Source: Methyloceanibacter superfactus (GTDB lineage: Bacteria; Pseudomonadota; Alphaproteobacteria; Rhizobiales; Methyloligellaceae). From it: a stretch of DNA of 64,000 bases. The position numbers and the translations under genes are program-made. The stretch is taken from positions 1 to 64,000 of the forward strand of contig NZ_LPWF01000016.1 of the NCBI RefSeq assembly GCF_001723305.1, in the 5' to 3' direction. The notes beneath the pieces were generated by a model that was given only the letters and a program-made list of their open reading frames with translations, ran no database searches and was not told the DNA's origin. Below, in pieces: positions 27,151 through 36,098 of this stretch; within the stretch, counting starts at the first letter, position 1; each line of letters starts with the position of its first letter.

Positions 27151-27612
27151 CTAGCGCGCCGGGGCGGGCGCGCCTTCCGCGCGCGACCAGATCAGATGGT
27201 CGAGCGAGATGGCGCCGGGCCCGCGCGCCAAGATCAGCAGCAGCGCGGCGAACCAGAGGATGTGCTCCGGCCAGCCTTGGGGATAGATGAAGACTTGGAT
27301 CACCAGCGTCATCAAGATCAGGCCGAGCGCGGAGAGGCGCGAGGCTAAGCCGACGATGAGGCCGACCGAGAAGATGTGCTCGGCGAACGTTGTGAGGTAG
27401 GCGGCGAGGTCCGGGGGCAGGAGCGGGACCTTATACTCCTCGGCGAAGAGGAAGAAGGTGTTGTCCGTGATGTGGAAGCCTTCGACCTTGGTTTGCCCCG
27501 AGCGCCAGAACACGCTGGCCGCGGCAAGCCGCGCCACCAGCGCCACGATGCTGTAGGGAATACGTTCGGCGAGGCGCCGGCCGGCTTCCAGCGAATTGAT
27601 GAGCATGGACAT
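27151..27612 (-). CDS. DoxX family membrane protein
   Basis: This 153-residue protein has four hydrophobic helices and the DoxX features FWRSGQTKVEGF near the first helix and FAEHIFSVGLIVGLASRLSALGL. DoxX proteins are often linked to redox and thiol stress, fitting the neighbouring peroxiredoxin-like genes. The ATG at 27612 has GGGAG eight bases upstream; the frame is open to 27666. Confidence 0.88.
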   Translation of the reverse strand: MSMLINSLEAGRRLAERIPYSIVALVARLAAASVFWRSGQTKVEGFHITDNTFFLFAEEYKVPLLPPDLAAYLTTFAEHIFSVGLIVGLASRLSALGLILMTLVIQVFIYPQGWPEHILWFAALLLILARGPGAISLDHLIWSRAEGAPAPAR

Positions 27613-27867
27613 CTCTCGTCTCCCTCCTGATGGCCCCGCGCGGAGACCAAATCCTGCGATTTCCATGACGCAAGCTATGTCCGGCAGGCCCTCGCGGGGA
27701 ACTACCGAAGGCCGATAAACACCATAGCCGGACGCTATTGGACCTCGCGTTCAATTGCGGCTCATATCTCCTCACAAGGTCTTGAGTAGAGGACTCGGCC
27801 ATCGTCTGTTGAAGTGGAAAGAAGCGTGATCTCAGGTTCGAGACGCCGGCTCCGGGGGACCCTGTGA

Positions 27868-28581
27868 ATGAAGCAACCGGCTTTCGCCACCGTCGAAGAG
27901 GCCTTCGTCTACTGTCGTGACCTGGATGCATCCTTGAGCGAGCGGCTCGATGCGTTCGCCAAGGCTTCGCGCGCGCTACGGCCGGAATCGCAAGAGGCCG
28001 TCGACCGCATGGTGGAGCGGCTACGGGCGCACGAGGCCGGAGCCTTGTCGCCGGGGCCGGGAGATCTCATGCCACCGTTCGCGCTGCCGGACGAGACCGG
28101 GTGTATCGTCACTCTCGATGCGCTCCTGGCCGGCGGTCCCGCCGCGATCACCTTTCATCGCGGCCATTGGTGTCCCTTTTGCCGGATCAACACGCGGACG
28201 CTGTCGGAGGTTCAAGACGCCATCCTCGCGGACGGTTCGTCGATCGTCGCCATCGTTCCCGAGCGCGAGCATTTCGCCGCGCGCCTCAAGGCGGACGCAG
28301 GCCTGCGTTACCCCGTGCTCTCCGACATGGACAACGGCTATGCGCTGTCCATCAATCTGGCGATCTGGGTGGGGGAGGAGGTGCAGGATTTGATGGCTCG
28401 CTCGGGCCGGGATCTGCCGAGTTATCAAGGCAACGAGGCTTGGATTCTACCGATCCCGGCGACCTTCGTGGTTGCGCAAGACGGCCGCGTCGTGGCGCGG
28501 TTCATCGACCCCGACTACCGCAAGCGCATGGCCGTGGAGGATCTTCTCGCCGCCCTGCGGGCCGCGCGGGCACAAGCCTAG
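27868..28581 (+). CDS. AhpC/TSA-type peroxiredoxin-like protein, copy 1
   Basis: This 237-residue protein has an N-terminal helical domain of about 65 residues and a thioredoxin-fold domain with FHRGHWCPFCRINTRTL, a CxxC placed where peroxiredoxins carry the peroxidatic Cys. LPIPATFVVAQDGRVVARFIDPDYRKRM closes the fold. It is closely related to the genes at 28695 and 44438. The arrangement next to DoxX suggests thiol or peroxide stress defence; the reductant is unknown. Confidence 0.88.
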   Translation: MKQPAFATVEEAFVYCRDLDASLSERLDAFAKASRALRPESQEAVDRMVERLRAHEAGALSPGPGDLMPPFALPDETGCIVTLDALLAGGPAAITFHRGHWCPFCRINTRTLSEVQDAILADGSSIVAIVPEREHFAARLKADAGLRYPVLSDMDNGYALSINLAIWVGEEVQDLMARSGRDLPSYQGNEAWILPIPATFVVAQDGRVVARFIDPDYRKRMAVEDLLAALRAARAQA

Positions 28582-28694
28582 GACTACCCAGACGTGGCGC
28601 CAGATGGTATCGAGAAAGCCCGGATAAGACGTAGGAAACCGGGGATCGTCGGGGCCGCGAAGACCGCCACACCGCTGTTTATTTGGAGTTGGGT

Positions 28695-29402
28695 ATGACC
28701 GCCCGACCGCTATCGGAACTGCTCGAGGCCGCGTTTATCCAGTCGCGCGACATGGATGCGTCCCTGGCCGACCGGCTTCAGGCCTTCGCCGATCAGGTGC
28801 GGGCGATGGGCGCCGTATTCCAAGACTCCGTCGATGCGTTGGTGGCAAGGTTGCGCGATTTCGAAGTGGGGGAGCACGCGCCCAAGCCCGGCGAGCCGAT
28901 GCCGAGCTTCGTGTTGCCCGACGAGAACGGTCACCTCGTCAGCCTCGAAGACCTTCTGGAAAGGGGGCCGGTCGCGGTTACCTTCCATCGGGGGCATTGG
29001 TGCCCCTATTGCCGGATCAACACCAGGGCGCTCGCCGAGGCGCAGGACCAGATCGCCGCTGCCGGCGGCCAGATCGCCGCGATCATGCCGGACCGCCAGC
29101 ATTACACCGCGCGGCTCCAGGCGGAGTCGGATGCCAGCTTTCCGATCCTCACCGATTTCGAGAACGGCTACGCGATGTCGCTGGGTCTTGCGTTCTGGGT
29201 CGGCACCGAGATGCAGGCGCTGATGACCCAAGCGGGCTGGGACGTGGCCCCGTCGCAAGGCAGCGACACCTGGCTGCTGCCGATTCCCGCCACCTTTGTC
29301 GTCGGCACCGACGGGATCGTCACAGCGCGCTTCGTCGACCCGGACTACCGGAAGCGTATGGCGATCGAGGATCTAGTCGCGGCGCTGAGGGATGCGCCCT
29401 AG
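28695..29402 (+). CDS. AhpC/TSA-type peroxiredoxin-like protein, copy 2
   Basis: This protein of 235 residues is clearly paralogous to copy 1: same N-terminal helices (SRDMDASLADRLQAFADQVRAM), FHRGHWCPYCRINTRAL, ATFVVGTDGIVTARFVDPDYRKRM. It begins 110 bases after copy 1 on the same strand, so tandem duplication is likely. The ATG at 28695 is preferred over a TTG at 28683. Its stop overlaps the end of the convergent LysR gene by four bases. Confidence 0.88.
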   Translation: MTARPLSELLEAAFIQSRDMDASLADRLQAFADQVRAMGAVFQDSVDALVARLRDFEVGEHAPKPGEPMPSFVLPDENGHLVSLEDLLERGPVAVTFHRGHWCPYCRINTRALAEAQDQIAAAGGQIAAIMPDRQHYTARLQAESDASFPILTDFENGYAMSLGLAFWVGTEMQALMTQAGWDVAPSQGSDTWLLPIPATFVVGTDGIVTARFVDPDYRKRMAIEDLVAALRDAP

Positions 29403-30286
29403 GCGTCGAGCCGCGTCCAGTCGTAAGCACGCAGCATCTTCATCATCGATGAGGCGACGGCGGTGCGTTGCCGTCCGGCGACGCCATAGAGGCAGATGGT
29501 GCGCTCGAGATCGACCCCGGCCACGGAGATGCGCGTCAAGGTGGCCGGATTCGGAGCGCTATTCGGTACGAAGGCCACGCCAAATCCCGCTTCCAGCAAT
29601 GACAGGAGATCCGCTTCGGCGCTCACCTCGTGGAACCGTCCGACATCGAATTCTTGCCCGCGCAAGAGATCGAGTAGGGTTTCCGTGCTCTCGCAATAGG
29701 TGCGCAGCATCAGCCGCTCGTGGCGCAGATCGTCGAGCGCGACGGCAGCGGTCTTGGCCAGGGCATGGTCGCTGCTGACGGCGAGGTGGAAGGATTCGGT
29801 GAACAGGGGCCAACTGTCCAGGCGGTCCCATTCCTCGTCCACGGGGCCGGCAATGGCGAGTTCGACCTCGCCGCTCTTGAGATATTCGAGCACCTCGGCG
29901 CTGCTGCCCCGCAACAATTTCAGCTCCAGGCCGCTGAACAGCTTGCCGAGCTCGACGACGTGGGGGGTGACCAGCGCCGGATCGATGGAGCGTGACAAGG
30001 CGAGCCTAAGCGAGCCGACCTCGCCCTTCTTGATGGCGCTGGCGAGCGAGCGGGCGCTGAGCGCGCTGTCGTAGCATTGCTTGAGGAGGGGCAGCATGCG
30101 CTCGCCGAGCTCGGTCAGTTGGGCATGGGGCCGCTCGCGCCGGAAGAGATCGCCGCCGAGTTCGCCTTCGAGCTGACGGATGGCCCGCGTCAGAGACGGC
30201 TGGGCGACATTGCACTCCTCCGCCGCGCGCGTGAAGTTCAGCGCTCGCGCCACGGCGAGGAAATAGCGGACCTGATGCATCTCCAT
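29399..30286 (-). CDS. LysR-family transcriptional regulator
   Basis: A 295-residue regulator with N-terminal winged helix (VRYFLAVARALNFTRAAEECNVAQPSLTRAIRQLEGELGGDLFRR) and a periplasmic-binding-protein-like effector domain (GSLRLALSRSIDPALVTP, LLEAGFGVAFVPNSA). It is convergent with the peroxiredoxin-like pair and could control it, OxyR-like, but no conserved redox Cys pair typical of OxyR stands out; this link is only positional. Confidence 0.92.
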   Translation of the reverse strand: MEMHQVRYFLAVARALNFTRAAEECNVAQPSLTRAIRQLEGELGGDLFRRERPHAQLTELGERMLPLLKQCYDSALSARSLASAIKKGEVGSLRLALSRSIDPALVTPHVVELGKLFSGLELKLLRGSSAEVLEYLKSGEVELAIAGPVDEEWDRLDSWPLFTESFHLAVSSDHALAKTAAVALDDLRHERLMLRTYCESTETLLDLLRGQEFDVGRFHEVSAEADLLSLLEAGFGVAFVPNSAPNPATLTRISVAGVDLERTICLYGVAGRQRTAVASSMMKMLRAYDWTRLDA

Positions 30287-30656
30287 GCAGCTCGCTCCGC
30301 CTAATCCTGCTCTACCCGTTGGAGAATCGCATCGGCAGCATCGCCAATCCGCCGCTGTTCGTTCACTTGTCTTAGCATGTCGACCGTCATTGTCCCCAGC
30401 GGCGTGTTCGCATCATGCCTAAAGCCGCTTTTACGCTTGATGCATCTTTGCCGTCGAGGGATTTGAAAGCTCTTCCCGCATATTTGAGCGGACGTGAGCT
30501 GTCCCCGGGGATAGATTCTCCATGTGTTCCTGGCGGCGATGCCCATAGCGCGCCCCTATCGACTCCGTAGCGAATGGGCATTTTCCGTTGGTGCCCGGGC
30601 GCGGCATCATGTTGCTCACGATAGAGTGTGCCTAAAGCCGAAAGGGAGCCGGTTTC
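30287..30656. other. Intergenic region between LysR and bdhA
   Basis: This 370-base gap between divergent genes should hold both promoters. I see short open frames on both strands (for example a plus-strand one from about 30415), but none has a ribosome-binding site with recognisable protein features, so I do not call a gene. Confidence 0.4.
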
Positions 30657-31478
30657 ATGAACGTCACCATGGCAGAGCGTGGGGCTGTCGCGACACAGCC
30701 GCTCAAGGACAAGGTTTCCTTGGTCACCGGGTCGACCAGTGGCATCGGCCTCGGCATTGCCCGGGCGCTTGCCGCCGCCGGTTCGGCCGTAGTGCTCAAC
30801 GGTTTCGGCAAGCCCGAGGAGATCGAGGCGGCGCAAGCCGGCATCGCCGAACTGGGCGTGCCTGTTGCCTATTCCGGGGCGGACATGTCGAAGCCGGATT
30901 CGATCGCCGAGATGATGGAGATGGCGCTCACCCAATTCGGCGCGGTCGATGTGCTCGTGAACAATGCCGGCATCCAGCACGTGGCGCCGCTACCCGAGTT
31001 TTCGCCCGCCAAATGGGACGCCATCATCGCCATCAATCTCAGCTCTGCGTTCCACACCACGCGGCTGGCGCTGCCCGGCATGGTGCAGAAAGGCTGGGGC
31101 CGCATCATCAACATCGCCTCCGCCCACGGATTGGTGGGCTCGCCCTTCAAGTCGGCCTATGTGGCGGCCAAGCACGGCGTTCTCGGGCTGACCAAGGTGA
31201 CTGCGCTGGAGACGGCGGAGCAGGGGATCACCTGCAACGCTATCTGCCCGGGTTACGTCTATACCCCGCTCGTCGAAGCGCAGATCGAAGGCCAGGCGAA
31301 ATCCCATGGCATCCCGCGCGAGGAGGTCATCCGCAACGTGCTCCTGGCGCAGCAGCCCAATAAGCGCTTCGCCACGACCGACGAGCTCGGCGGCATCGCC
31401 GTGTTTCTGACGTCGGAGGCGGCGGCGTCGATCACGGGCACCACGATTGCCGCCGATGGCGGCTGGACGGCACATTAA
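30657..31478 (+). CDS. bdhA: 3-hydroxybutyrate dehydrogenase (SDR family)
   Basis: This NAD-dependent SDR interconverts 3-hydroxybutyrate and acetoacetate in poly-hydroxybutyrate turnover. The 273-residue protein has VTGSTSGIGLGIARAL, LVNNAGIQHVAPL, the catalytic Ser in NIASAHGLVGS and YVAAKHGVLGLTK, and the BdhA-like CNAICPGYVYTPLVEAQI. A good RBS (AAGGGAG) precedes the ATG. The patatin-like gene follows by 39 bases, a frequent pairing in Alphaproteobacteria. Confidence 0.93.
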   Translation: MNVTMAERGAVATQPLKDKVSLVTGSTSGIGLGIARALAAAGSAVVLNGFGKPEEIEAAQAGIAELGVPVAYSGADMSKPDSIAEMMEMALTQFGAVDVLVNNAGIQHVAPLPEFSPAKWDAIIAINLSSAFHTTRLALPGMVQKGWGRIINIASAHGLVGSPFKSAYVAAKHGVLGLTKVTALETAEQGITCNAICPGYVYTPLVEAQIEGQAKSHGIPREEVIRNVLLAQQPNKRFATTDELGGIAVFLTSEAAASITGTTIAADGGWTAH

Positions 31479-31517
31479 GGGCTGAGACAACAAGGCAGTG
31501 AGCCGGGAGGAACATCA

Positions 31518-32771
31518 ATGACCACGGCCAAACGTCTGTCACCGCTCGACGCGGTCAATGAGATCCGCAACGACAATAACGGCCAGGTCGTCGTCGTGCT
31601 GCAAGGAGGCGGCGCGCTCGGCGCCTATCAGGGCGGCGTCTACGAGGCGCTGCACGAGGCGGGCATCGAGCCCGACTGGCTGGTGGGCACCTCGATCGGC
31701 GCGATCAATGCCAGCATCATTGCCGGAAACGAGCCCGAGCAGCGCCTGCCGCGGCTCAGGGAATTCTGGCATCGCGTGGAGGCGGCCGATTATTGGGGCG
31801 CGTTCCCCGCATGGGGCGGGGCGGCGGATGCCTTGTCGTCCTGGATGACCATGACCGCCGGCATCTCCGGATTCTTCGAGCCGCACACGCGCGCCTTTCT
31901 CGGCGCTCATACGCCGCTCGGTGCCGACAATGCGGGTTATTACTCGACTGCGCCGTTACGCAAGACGCTGGAGGATCTGGTCGACTTCAATCTGCTCAAC
32001 CGGGGCGATGTCCGTCTTACGGTGGGGGCGGCGCATGTGCGGACCAGCGTGATGCATTATTTCGACTCCCGCGACATGCCGTTGACCGTCAGCCACGTCA
32101 TGGCGTCCGGCGCGTTGCCACCGGCCTTTCCGGCGGTGCGCATCGACGGCGAGCTCTATTGGGATGGCGGCATCCTGTCCAACACTCCGGCGGAACGCAT
32201 CTTCGAGGACAATCCGCGGCGCAACGGTTTGATCTTCGCCGTGCATCTGTGGAATCCCACCGGGCCCGAGCCGTCGACCATCTGGGACACGCTGCACCGC
32301 CACAAGGACATCCAATATTCGAGCCGGATCGCCAACCATATTGTCCGCCAGCGCGAGGCGCATCGCTTGCGCCATGTCATCACCGAGCTTCTGAAATATG
32401 TGCCGGACGACGCGCAGCTCGATCCCAAGGTGAGGGAGCTCGCCGGATATGCCTGCCGCACGCGTATGCATGTGGTGCGGTTGCTGGCGCCACGTCTCGA
32501 CAATGAAAGTCACATTAAGGACATCGACTTCTCGCCCGCCGGCATTCGCGCGCGGTGGCAGGCAGGCTATGCCGACACGTGCCGCGCCTTGGAGGCGCAA
32601 GCCTGGCTCGGCGAGTTCGATGCGCTCGAGGGCGTCATCCTGCATGAACCCGCGCCGGGCGCGGAGCCGGCCACCGCGTTCGAGCCGGGCCAGGCGCCGG
32701 AAACAATGGGACATGACGGGCCGGGGCATGGCGCGCCGGGGCAGGACGGGCGCAAGCTCGCAGCCGAATAG
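31518..32771 (+). CDS. Patatin-like phospholipase / esterase with DUF3734-type C-terminus
   Basis: This 417-residue protein has the patatin oxyanion motif VVLQGGGALGAYQGGVYEAL, the nucleophile elbow GTSIGAINASI (Gly-x-Ser-x-Gly) and the DGG of the catalytic dyad in YWDGGILSNTPAERI. The C-terminal third (about 280-390) matches the DUF3734 region found in proteins beside bdhA, then a proline/alanine-rich tail. It probably hydrolyses an ester linked to membrane lipids or PHB granules. GGGAGGAA precedes the ATG. Confidence 0.9.
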   Translation: MTTAKRLSPLDAVNEIRNDNNGQVVVVLQGGGALGAYQGGVYEALHEAGIEPDWLVGTSIGAINASIIAGNEPEQRLPRLREFWHRVEAADYWGAFPAWGGAADALSSWMTMTAGISGFFEPHTRAFLGAHTPLGADNAGYYSTAPLRKTLEDLVDFNLLNRGDVRLTVGAAHVRTSVMHYFDSRDMPLTVSHVMASGALPPAFPAVRIDGELYWDGGILSNTPAERIFEDNPRRNGLIFAVHLWNPTGPEPSTIWDTLHRHKDIQYSSRIANHIVRQREAHRLRHVITELLKYVPDDAQLDPKVRELAGYACRTRMHVVRLLAPRLDNESHIKDIDFSPAGIRARWQAGYADTCRALEAQAWLGEFDALEGVILHEPAPGAEPATAFEPGQAPETMGHDGPGHGAPGQDGRKLAAE

Positions 32772-32782
32772 GGGCGCGGACG

Positions 32783-33013
32783 ATGGACACCTGCACCAGC
32801 ATCTCGGCGATACAGCTTCTAGCGGCGGCCTTCGGCTTCCTGCTGGTCGTGCTGTCGCTGGACATGTTCTGGGTGCGGGCCAATGATCCCAACGATATCC
32901 ACGGCGCGCTACGCAAGCGCGGATGGCTCAACGCCTTCGTCGCCATGGGCGGCGTCGGCGCGGCGGCACTGCTCTGGGTTTGGGTGAACGTCTGCACCAA
33001 TGGTGCGTTCTGA
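32783..33013 (+). CDS. Small membrane protein of unknown function
   Basis: This 76-residue protein has two transmembrane helices (LLAAAFGFLLVVLSLDMFWV and AFVAMGGVGAAALLWVWVNV) separated by a polar loop NDPNDIHGALRKRGW. It lies 11 bases after the patatin-like gene and is probably in its operon. No family is recognised. Confidence 0.6.
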   Translation: MDTCTSISAIQLLAAAFGFLLVVLSLDMFWVRANDPNDIHGALRKRGWLNAFVAMGGVGAAALLWVWVNVCTNGAF

Positions 33014-33030
33014 AGCCGGTCTCGCCGGCC

Positions 33031-33150
33031 CTAGGCGAAGGCGGTGACCACCGCCAGCAGGGCGACGAAAAACGTCAGTGACGGGATCCACCAGCTCGAC
33101 GCGGGGAGCTTCAGCCGATCCTGCTCGGGGCGATTTCGGTTCGAAGGCAT
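33031..33150 (-). CDS. 39-residue single-helix membrane protein
   Basis: A short minus-strand frame from ATG 33150 to TAG at 33031 reads a polar, Arg-rich N-terminus (MPSNRNRPEQDRLKLPASSW) then one transmembrane helix (TFFVALLAVVTAFA). A purine-rich gaggatggtgag precedes the ATG. The basic-then-hydrophobic layout is typical of small inner-membrane proteins. Function unknown. Confidence 0.45.
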   Translation of the reverse strand: MPSNRNRPEQDRLKLPASSWWIPSLTFFVALLAVVTAFA

Positions 33151-33286
33151 CTCACCATCCTCGCGCGCCGGTCTCAAGCGCGCCGCTTTCAGGTTCTCCC
33201 GGCCAAATAGCCATTTGGTTGGAGCGGGATTGCCTTAGAAACGCGGCCGAAAGGTCATGGTTCCGCCCGAGGTGTTTACAGGCGTT

Positions 33287-33320
33287 AAAAAAAAAGCCCG
33301 GCGGGTCGGCCGGGCTTCTT
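33287..33320 (-). terminator. Rho-independent terminator for the small lipoprotein gene
   Basis: On the minus strand an agcccggc / gccgggct hairpin is followed by a run of nine T. It lies about 70 bases past the stop of the lipoprotein gene at 33392-33511. Confidence 0.8.
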
Positions 33321-33391
33321 ACGCAGAACTCTCGTCTTCCAATCCGAAGCCGACCCTTATGGGCCATGACGGCCGAACCGGGCTGGAAGAC

Positions 33392-33511
33392 TTATTTGTA
33401 AGGAACGGGTGCCGGCGGCAGTTCCGTGACGTAAGTCTGCTGGCCGTGATGGAAACACCCGCCAAGGGCGATGGTCGCGGTGATGACCGCAAGAGCAAGG
33501 ATGGTGCGCAT
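33392..33511 (-). CDS. 39-residue small lipoprotein
   Basis: From ATG 33511 the minus strand encodes a signal (MRTILALAVITATIALGGC) with lipobox ALGGC at residues 15-19, then a short mature peptide HHGQQTYVTELPPAPVPYK. The mature part is only about 21 residues. It has its own terminator at 33287-33320, which supports a real transcript. It resembles entericidin-like and other tiny lipoproteins only in size. Confidence 0.6.
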   Translation of the reverse strand: MRTILALAVITATIALGGCFHHGQQTYVTELPPAPVPYK

Positions 33512-33889
33512 AACTGATTCCCTTTACGCTACTGAGTACTCCACACTCGAGTACGTCACCCATCTCACTCTGATCCGCTTAGAAAATGGTTAATGCGCGG
33601 ACCATTTTAGAACGGGCCGCGGCGCGCCGGCGCACAGGCGCAAAAAAGAAGCCCGGCGAAAGGCCGAGCTTCTCTTTCGATGGGTTGCCCACCTGGGTAA
33701 GGGGGGTAGGCAAATGCAACCGTGCGGCGGCCTTGATCGTCACGTTCGCCCGAGTCGATCGGGCCGCCGGGGCGAGGTGGAAGACACGCATACAAGCGAC
33801 AGCCTCGGCCCAGGTCGAGCGTGGAGCCGATCCGCTGGATCGACTTTGCGTTAGATCAAATGCACCTTGCGCGTCGAAACTGACCCAGG
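33512..33889. other. Intergenic region downstream of the MFS gene
   Basis: Other than the terminator at 33642-33677, I see no supportable feature in these 380 bases. Frames on both strands lack start signals and family motifs. Confidence 0.4.
33642..33677 (-). terminator. Terminator-like hairpin downstream of the MFS transporter gene
   Basis: On the minus strand agaagctcggcc / ..gccgggcttct forms an imperfect hairpin followed by tttttt. It is about 210 bases past the MFS stop and is the first such signal in that direction. Confidence 0.6.
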
Positions 33890-35104
33890 TCAGGCTTCCG
33901 GTGAGAGCGGCGTTCGAAGCGAGATCGCCAGCAGGCCGGCGACGATGAGCGAGAGGCCGATGCCGATGACGCAAGCGGTCCAGCCGAACATGTCGAAGAC
34001 GACGCCGAGCACCGCGCTGCCGATGAGGCCGCCGAAGAAATAGCTTGCCAGATAAAGCCCGCTCGCCGAGCCGCGGTCGGAGGTCGCCGCGCTGCCGACG
34101 AAGCCGGTGGCGCAGGCTTGCGCGAAGAAGGTGCCGACGCCGACCAGCACCATGCCGACGAGCACCGCAATTAAGTTGGGCAGGATCAGCAGCGGCAGAC
34201 CGACACCCGCCACCACGAGCGACGCCCAGAAAGTGGCCCGCGTGCCGAAACGCTTCACGGCGTGGCCGGCTAGCGGCGTGGTGAGGATCGAGGGCACGAA
34301 GACAAAATAGATGAGGCCCAACGTCATCATGCCGACACCGAGGGGCGGCTCGACCAGAACGAAGTTGACATAGGTGAACGTGCCGATGAAGGCGAACAGG
34401 ATACAAAAGCCGATGGCGAAGCTGGCGCGCAATGCCGGATTCTTGAGGTGCTCGATCCAGGCGGCGAATGGGGAGCGCGGCGTTTCGTGCATCACTTTCA
34501 TTGGCGTTGTCTTCTCGACGGTGAAGAACACGAGGACTGCGCCGAGCAGATTGAGCGCGGTGAAGAAATAGAAGTTCGAGACGAGCCCGAAATGATCGGT
34601 CACGCCGGCAGCGAGGAAGCGGCCGATCAGATTGCTCGCCACGTTGCCGGTGATGTAGGCGGCGAACGCGGTGGCAGAGTCCGCGGCGCTGTAATGCTCG
34701 CCGAGATAAGCCAGGGTGAGGGTAAAGGCCGCCGCCATGCACAGGCCCTGCACGACGCGGAGCGCGGTGAAGGTCCAGAGATCCGGCGCATGCGCCAGCA
34801 GCGCCGTCGGAATGGCGAGGAGCGCTAGGCTGAGTAAAATACCCAAGCGCCGGTCGATGGCGTTGCTGAAATAGGCGACCGAGAGGCCGGCAATGGCCAT
34901 GCCCAAAGTGCTGGCGTTGACGGCGGTGCCCATAGCGGCAGGCGAGACGCCGTAATGGTGCGTGAGCTCGGGAAGGATCGCTTGCGTCGCGAAAAGATCG
35001 ACGAGCGTGAGAAAGGCCGTCACGGCGATGATGACGAAGCGCAGGAGCGCCGCACCGCTGCGCGGCATCCCGCTCGGCACAGCGTCGGCCGGCGCTTCGG
35101 TCAT
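33890..35104 (-). CDS. Major facilitator superfamily transporter, YnfM-like
   Basis: This 404-residue protein has twelve hydrophobic helices and the DHA1/YnfM-type N-terminal motif LFATQAILPELTHHYGVSPAAMGTAVNASTLGM; motif A-like loops are SVAYFSNAIDRRLG and GHAVKRFGTR. The ATG at 35104 has GAGGAG upstream; the frame is open to 35170. The substrate is unknown; family members are drug or sugar efflux candidates. The cupin gene lies 82 bases upstream on the same strand. Confidence 0.9.
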   Translation of the reverse strand: MTEAPADAVPSGMPRSGAALLRFVIIAVTAFLTLVDLFATQAILPELTHHYGVSPAAMGTAVNASTLGMAIAGLSVAYFSNAIDRRLGILLSLALLAIPTALLAHAPDLWTFTALRVVQGLCMAAAFTLTLAYLGEHYSAADSATAFAAYITGNVASNLIGRFLAAGVTDHFGLVSNFYFFTALNLLGAVLVFFTVEKTTPMKVMHETPRSPFAAWIEHLKNPALRASFAIGFCILFAFIGTFTYVNFVLVEPPLGVGMMTLGLIYFVFVPSILTTPLAGHAVKRFGTRATFWASLVVAGVGLPLLILPNLIAVLVGMVLVGVGTFFAQACATGFVGSAATSDRGSASGLYLASYFFGGLIGSAVLGVVFDMFGWTACVIGIGLSLIVAGLLAISLRTPLSPEA

Positions 35105-35186
35105 GTCTGCCGGTCTCCTCGGCGGAAAAGGAGGGATGTGACGCCTTCCGGGGGGAGGCAGGCGCCACATCCAGGGGGGAGGAATC

Positions 35187-35666
35187 TTACATCTTCGGCA
35201 GGTCGGCGGAAATCAGCACCACGGTCTCGTCGCCGGTGTTCTTCCACCAATGGGAAATGTCCTTGGTCTCGGCGGTGACGTCGCCCGCCTTGTGCACGAT
35301 GGGGGCGGCGCAGTTGCTGGCGTATTCCTCGACGGTGCCCTCGACGATGTAGATGATCGCGGGGCGTTCGGCGTGGCTGTGCCAGGGTACGGTGCCGCCC
35401 GGCTCGATGACGAGGCGGCGCATGCGGAAATTGCGGCCCTTGATGCCTTGCTCCTTGTCCACGTCGAGCGTGGCAATGACCGTGTCGGTCGTGCCGTCAT
35501 GGCCGACATCGGCCGCTTCGCGCGCGTTGGGCTTTGTCTGACCGGCGGGGCACTCGCCCGCCGATGCGCCGGTCGCGATCAGGCTCGCACCAAGCATGAG
35601 GCCGGCAAGGACGCCGGCGGTGAGAAGGCCGCGGCCGTGACCGCTTCTTTCGCTCGCTTGAAACAT
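35187..35666 (-). CDS. Secreted cupin-domain protein
   Basis: A 159-residue protein with a signal peptide (LLTAGVLAGLMLGASLIATGASAGE) and one cupin barrel: EPGGTVPWHSHAERPAIIYIVEGTVEE is cupin motif 1 with both metal-binding His residues, and HKAGDVTAETKDISHWWKNTGDE is motif 2. Function and substrate are unknown; export to the periplasm is suggested. It precedes the MFS gene and may share its transcript. Confidence 0.88.
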   Translation of the reverse strand: MFQASERSGHGRGLLTAGVLAGLMLGASLIATGASAGECPAGQTKPNAREAADVGHDGTTDTVIATLDVDKEQGIKGRNFRMRRLVIEPGGTVPWHSHAERPAIIYIVEGTVEEYASNCAAPIVHKAGDVTAETKDISHWWKNTGDETVVLISADLPKM

Positions 35667-35948
35667 GTCCGTCTTGCTCCTTTGGCTGATGGCGTCGGCC
35701 GAAGGAAATGGCCGCGTCGATAATCATGAGGATCGCCGGAAGCCGCCACGGACGGAAATGCCGGTTGGCTTCCGAGTCCATAGCCGAACGCTATTCCGTG
35801 CAGCAGATGCACGCATTCGATAGCGACAAGGTATTGGGCAAGCAGGGGTGTCCGTCCCTACCTTGGGGGTGTTCCGACGGACACTATGGCCATCCGCTTC
35901 GGGGCGTCGTGAAACCCGCAAAGGCCAACAACACAACGGAGACTAAAA

Positions 35949-36050
35949 ATGAAGCAGCTCTTGATCGCCGTGACCCTGGTTGTCGCCTTCGCCGCGCCCG
36001 CCATGGCCGAGAATTTCTCCAACCCCTATGCCACCACGATGAGCCGCTAA
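35949..36050 (+). CDS. 33-residue secreted peptide, copy 1
   Basis: From the ATG at 35949 the sequence gives a signal peptide (MKQLLIAVTLVVAFAAPAMA, AxA site at residues 18-20) and a 13-residue mature part ENFSNPYATTMSR. The next 103 bases hold a second version with the same ending, NPYATTMSR. Signal peptide and conserved short mature part indicate a real exported peptide family rather than chance. Function unknown. Confidence 0.6.
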   Translation: MKQLLIAVTLVVAFAAPAMAENFSNPYATTMSR

Positions 36051-36098
36051 ACGGATCGTCATCACCCCTGATACCACACCCCTGAAAGGATAACCCCC

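Noticed and set aside
30301-30600. Short frames on both strands between LysR and bdhA, including a plus-strand frame starting near 30415
   Set aside because: No ribosome-binding site, no recognisable composition of a protein family, and the region must contain two promoters.
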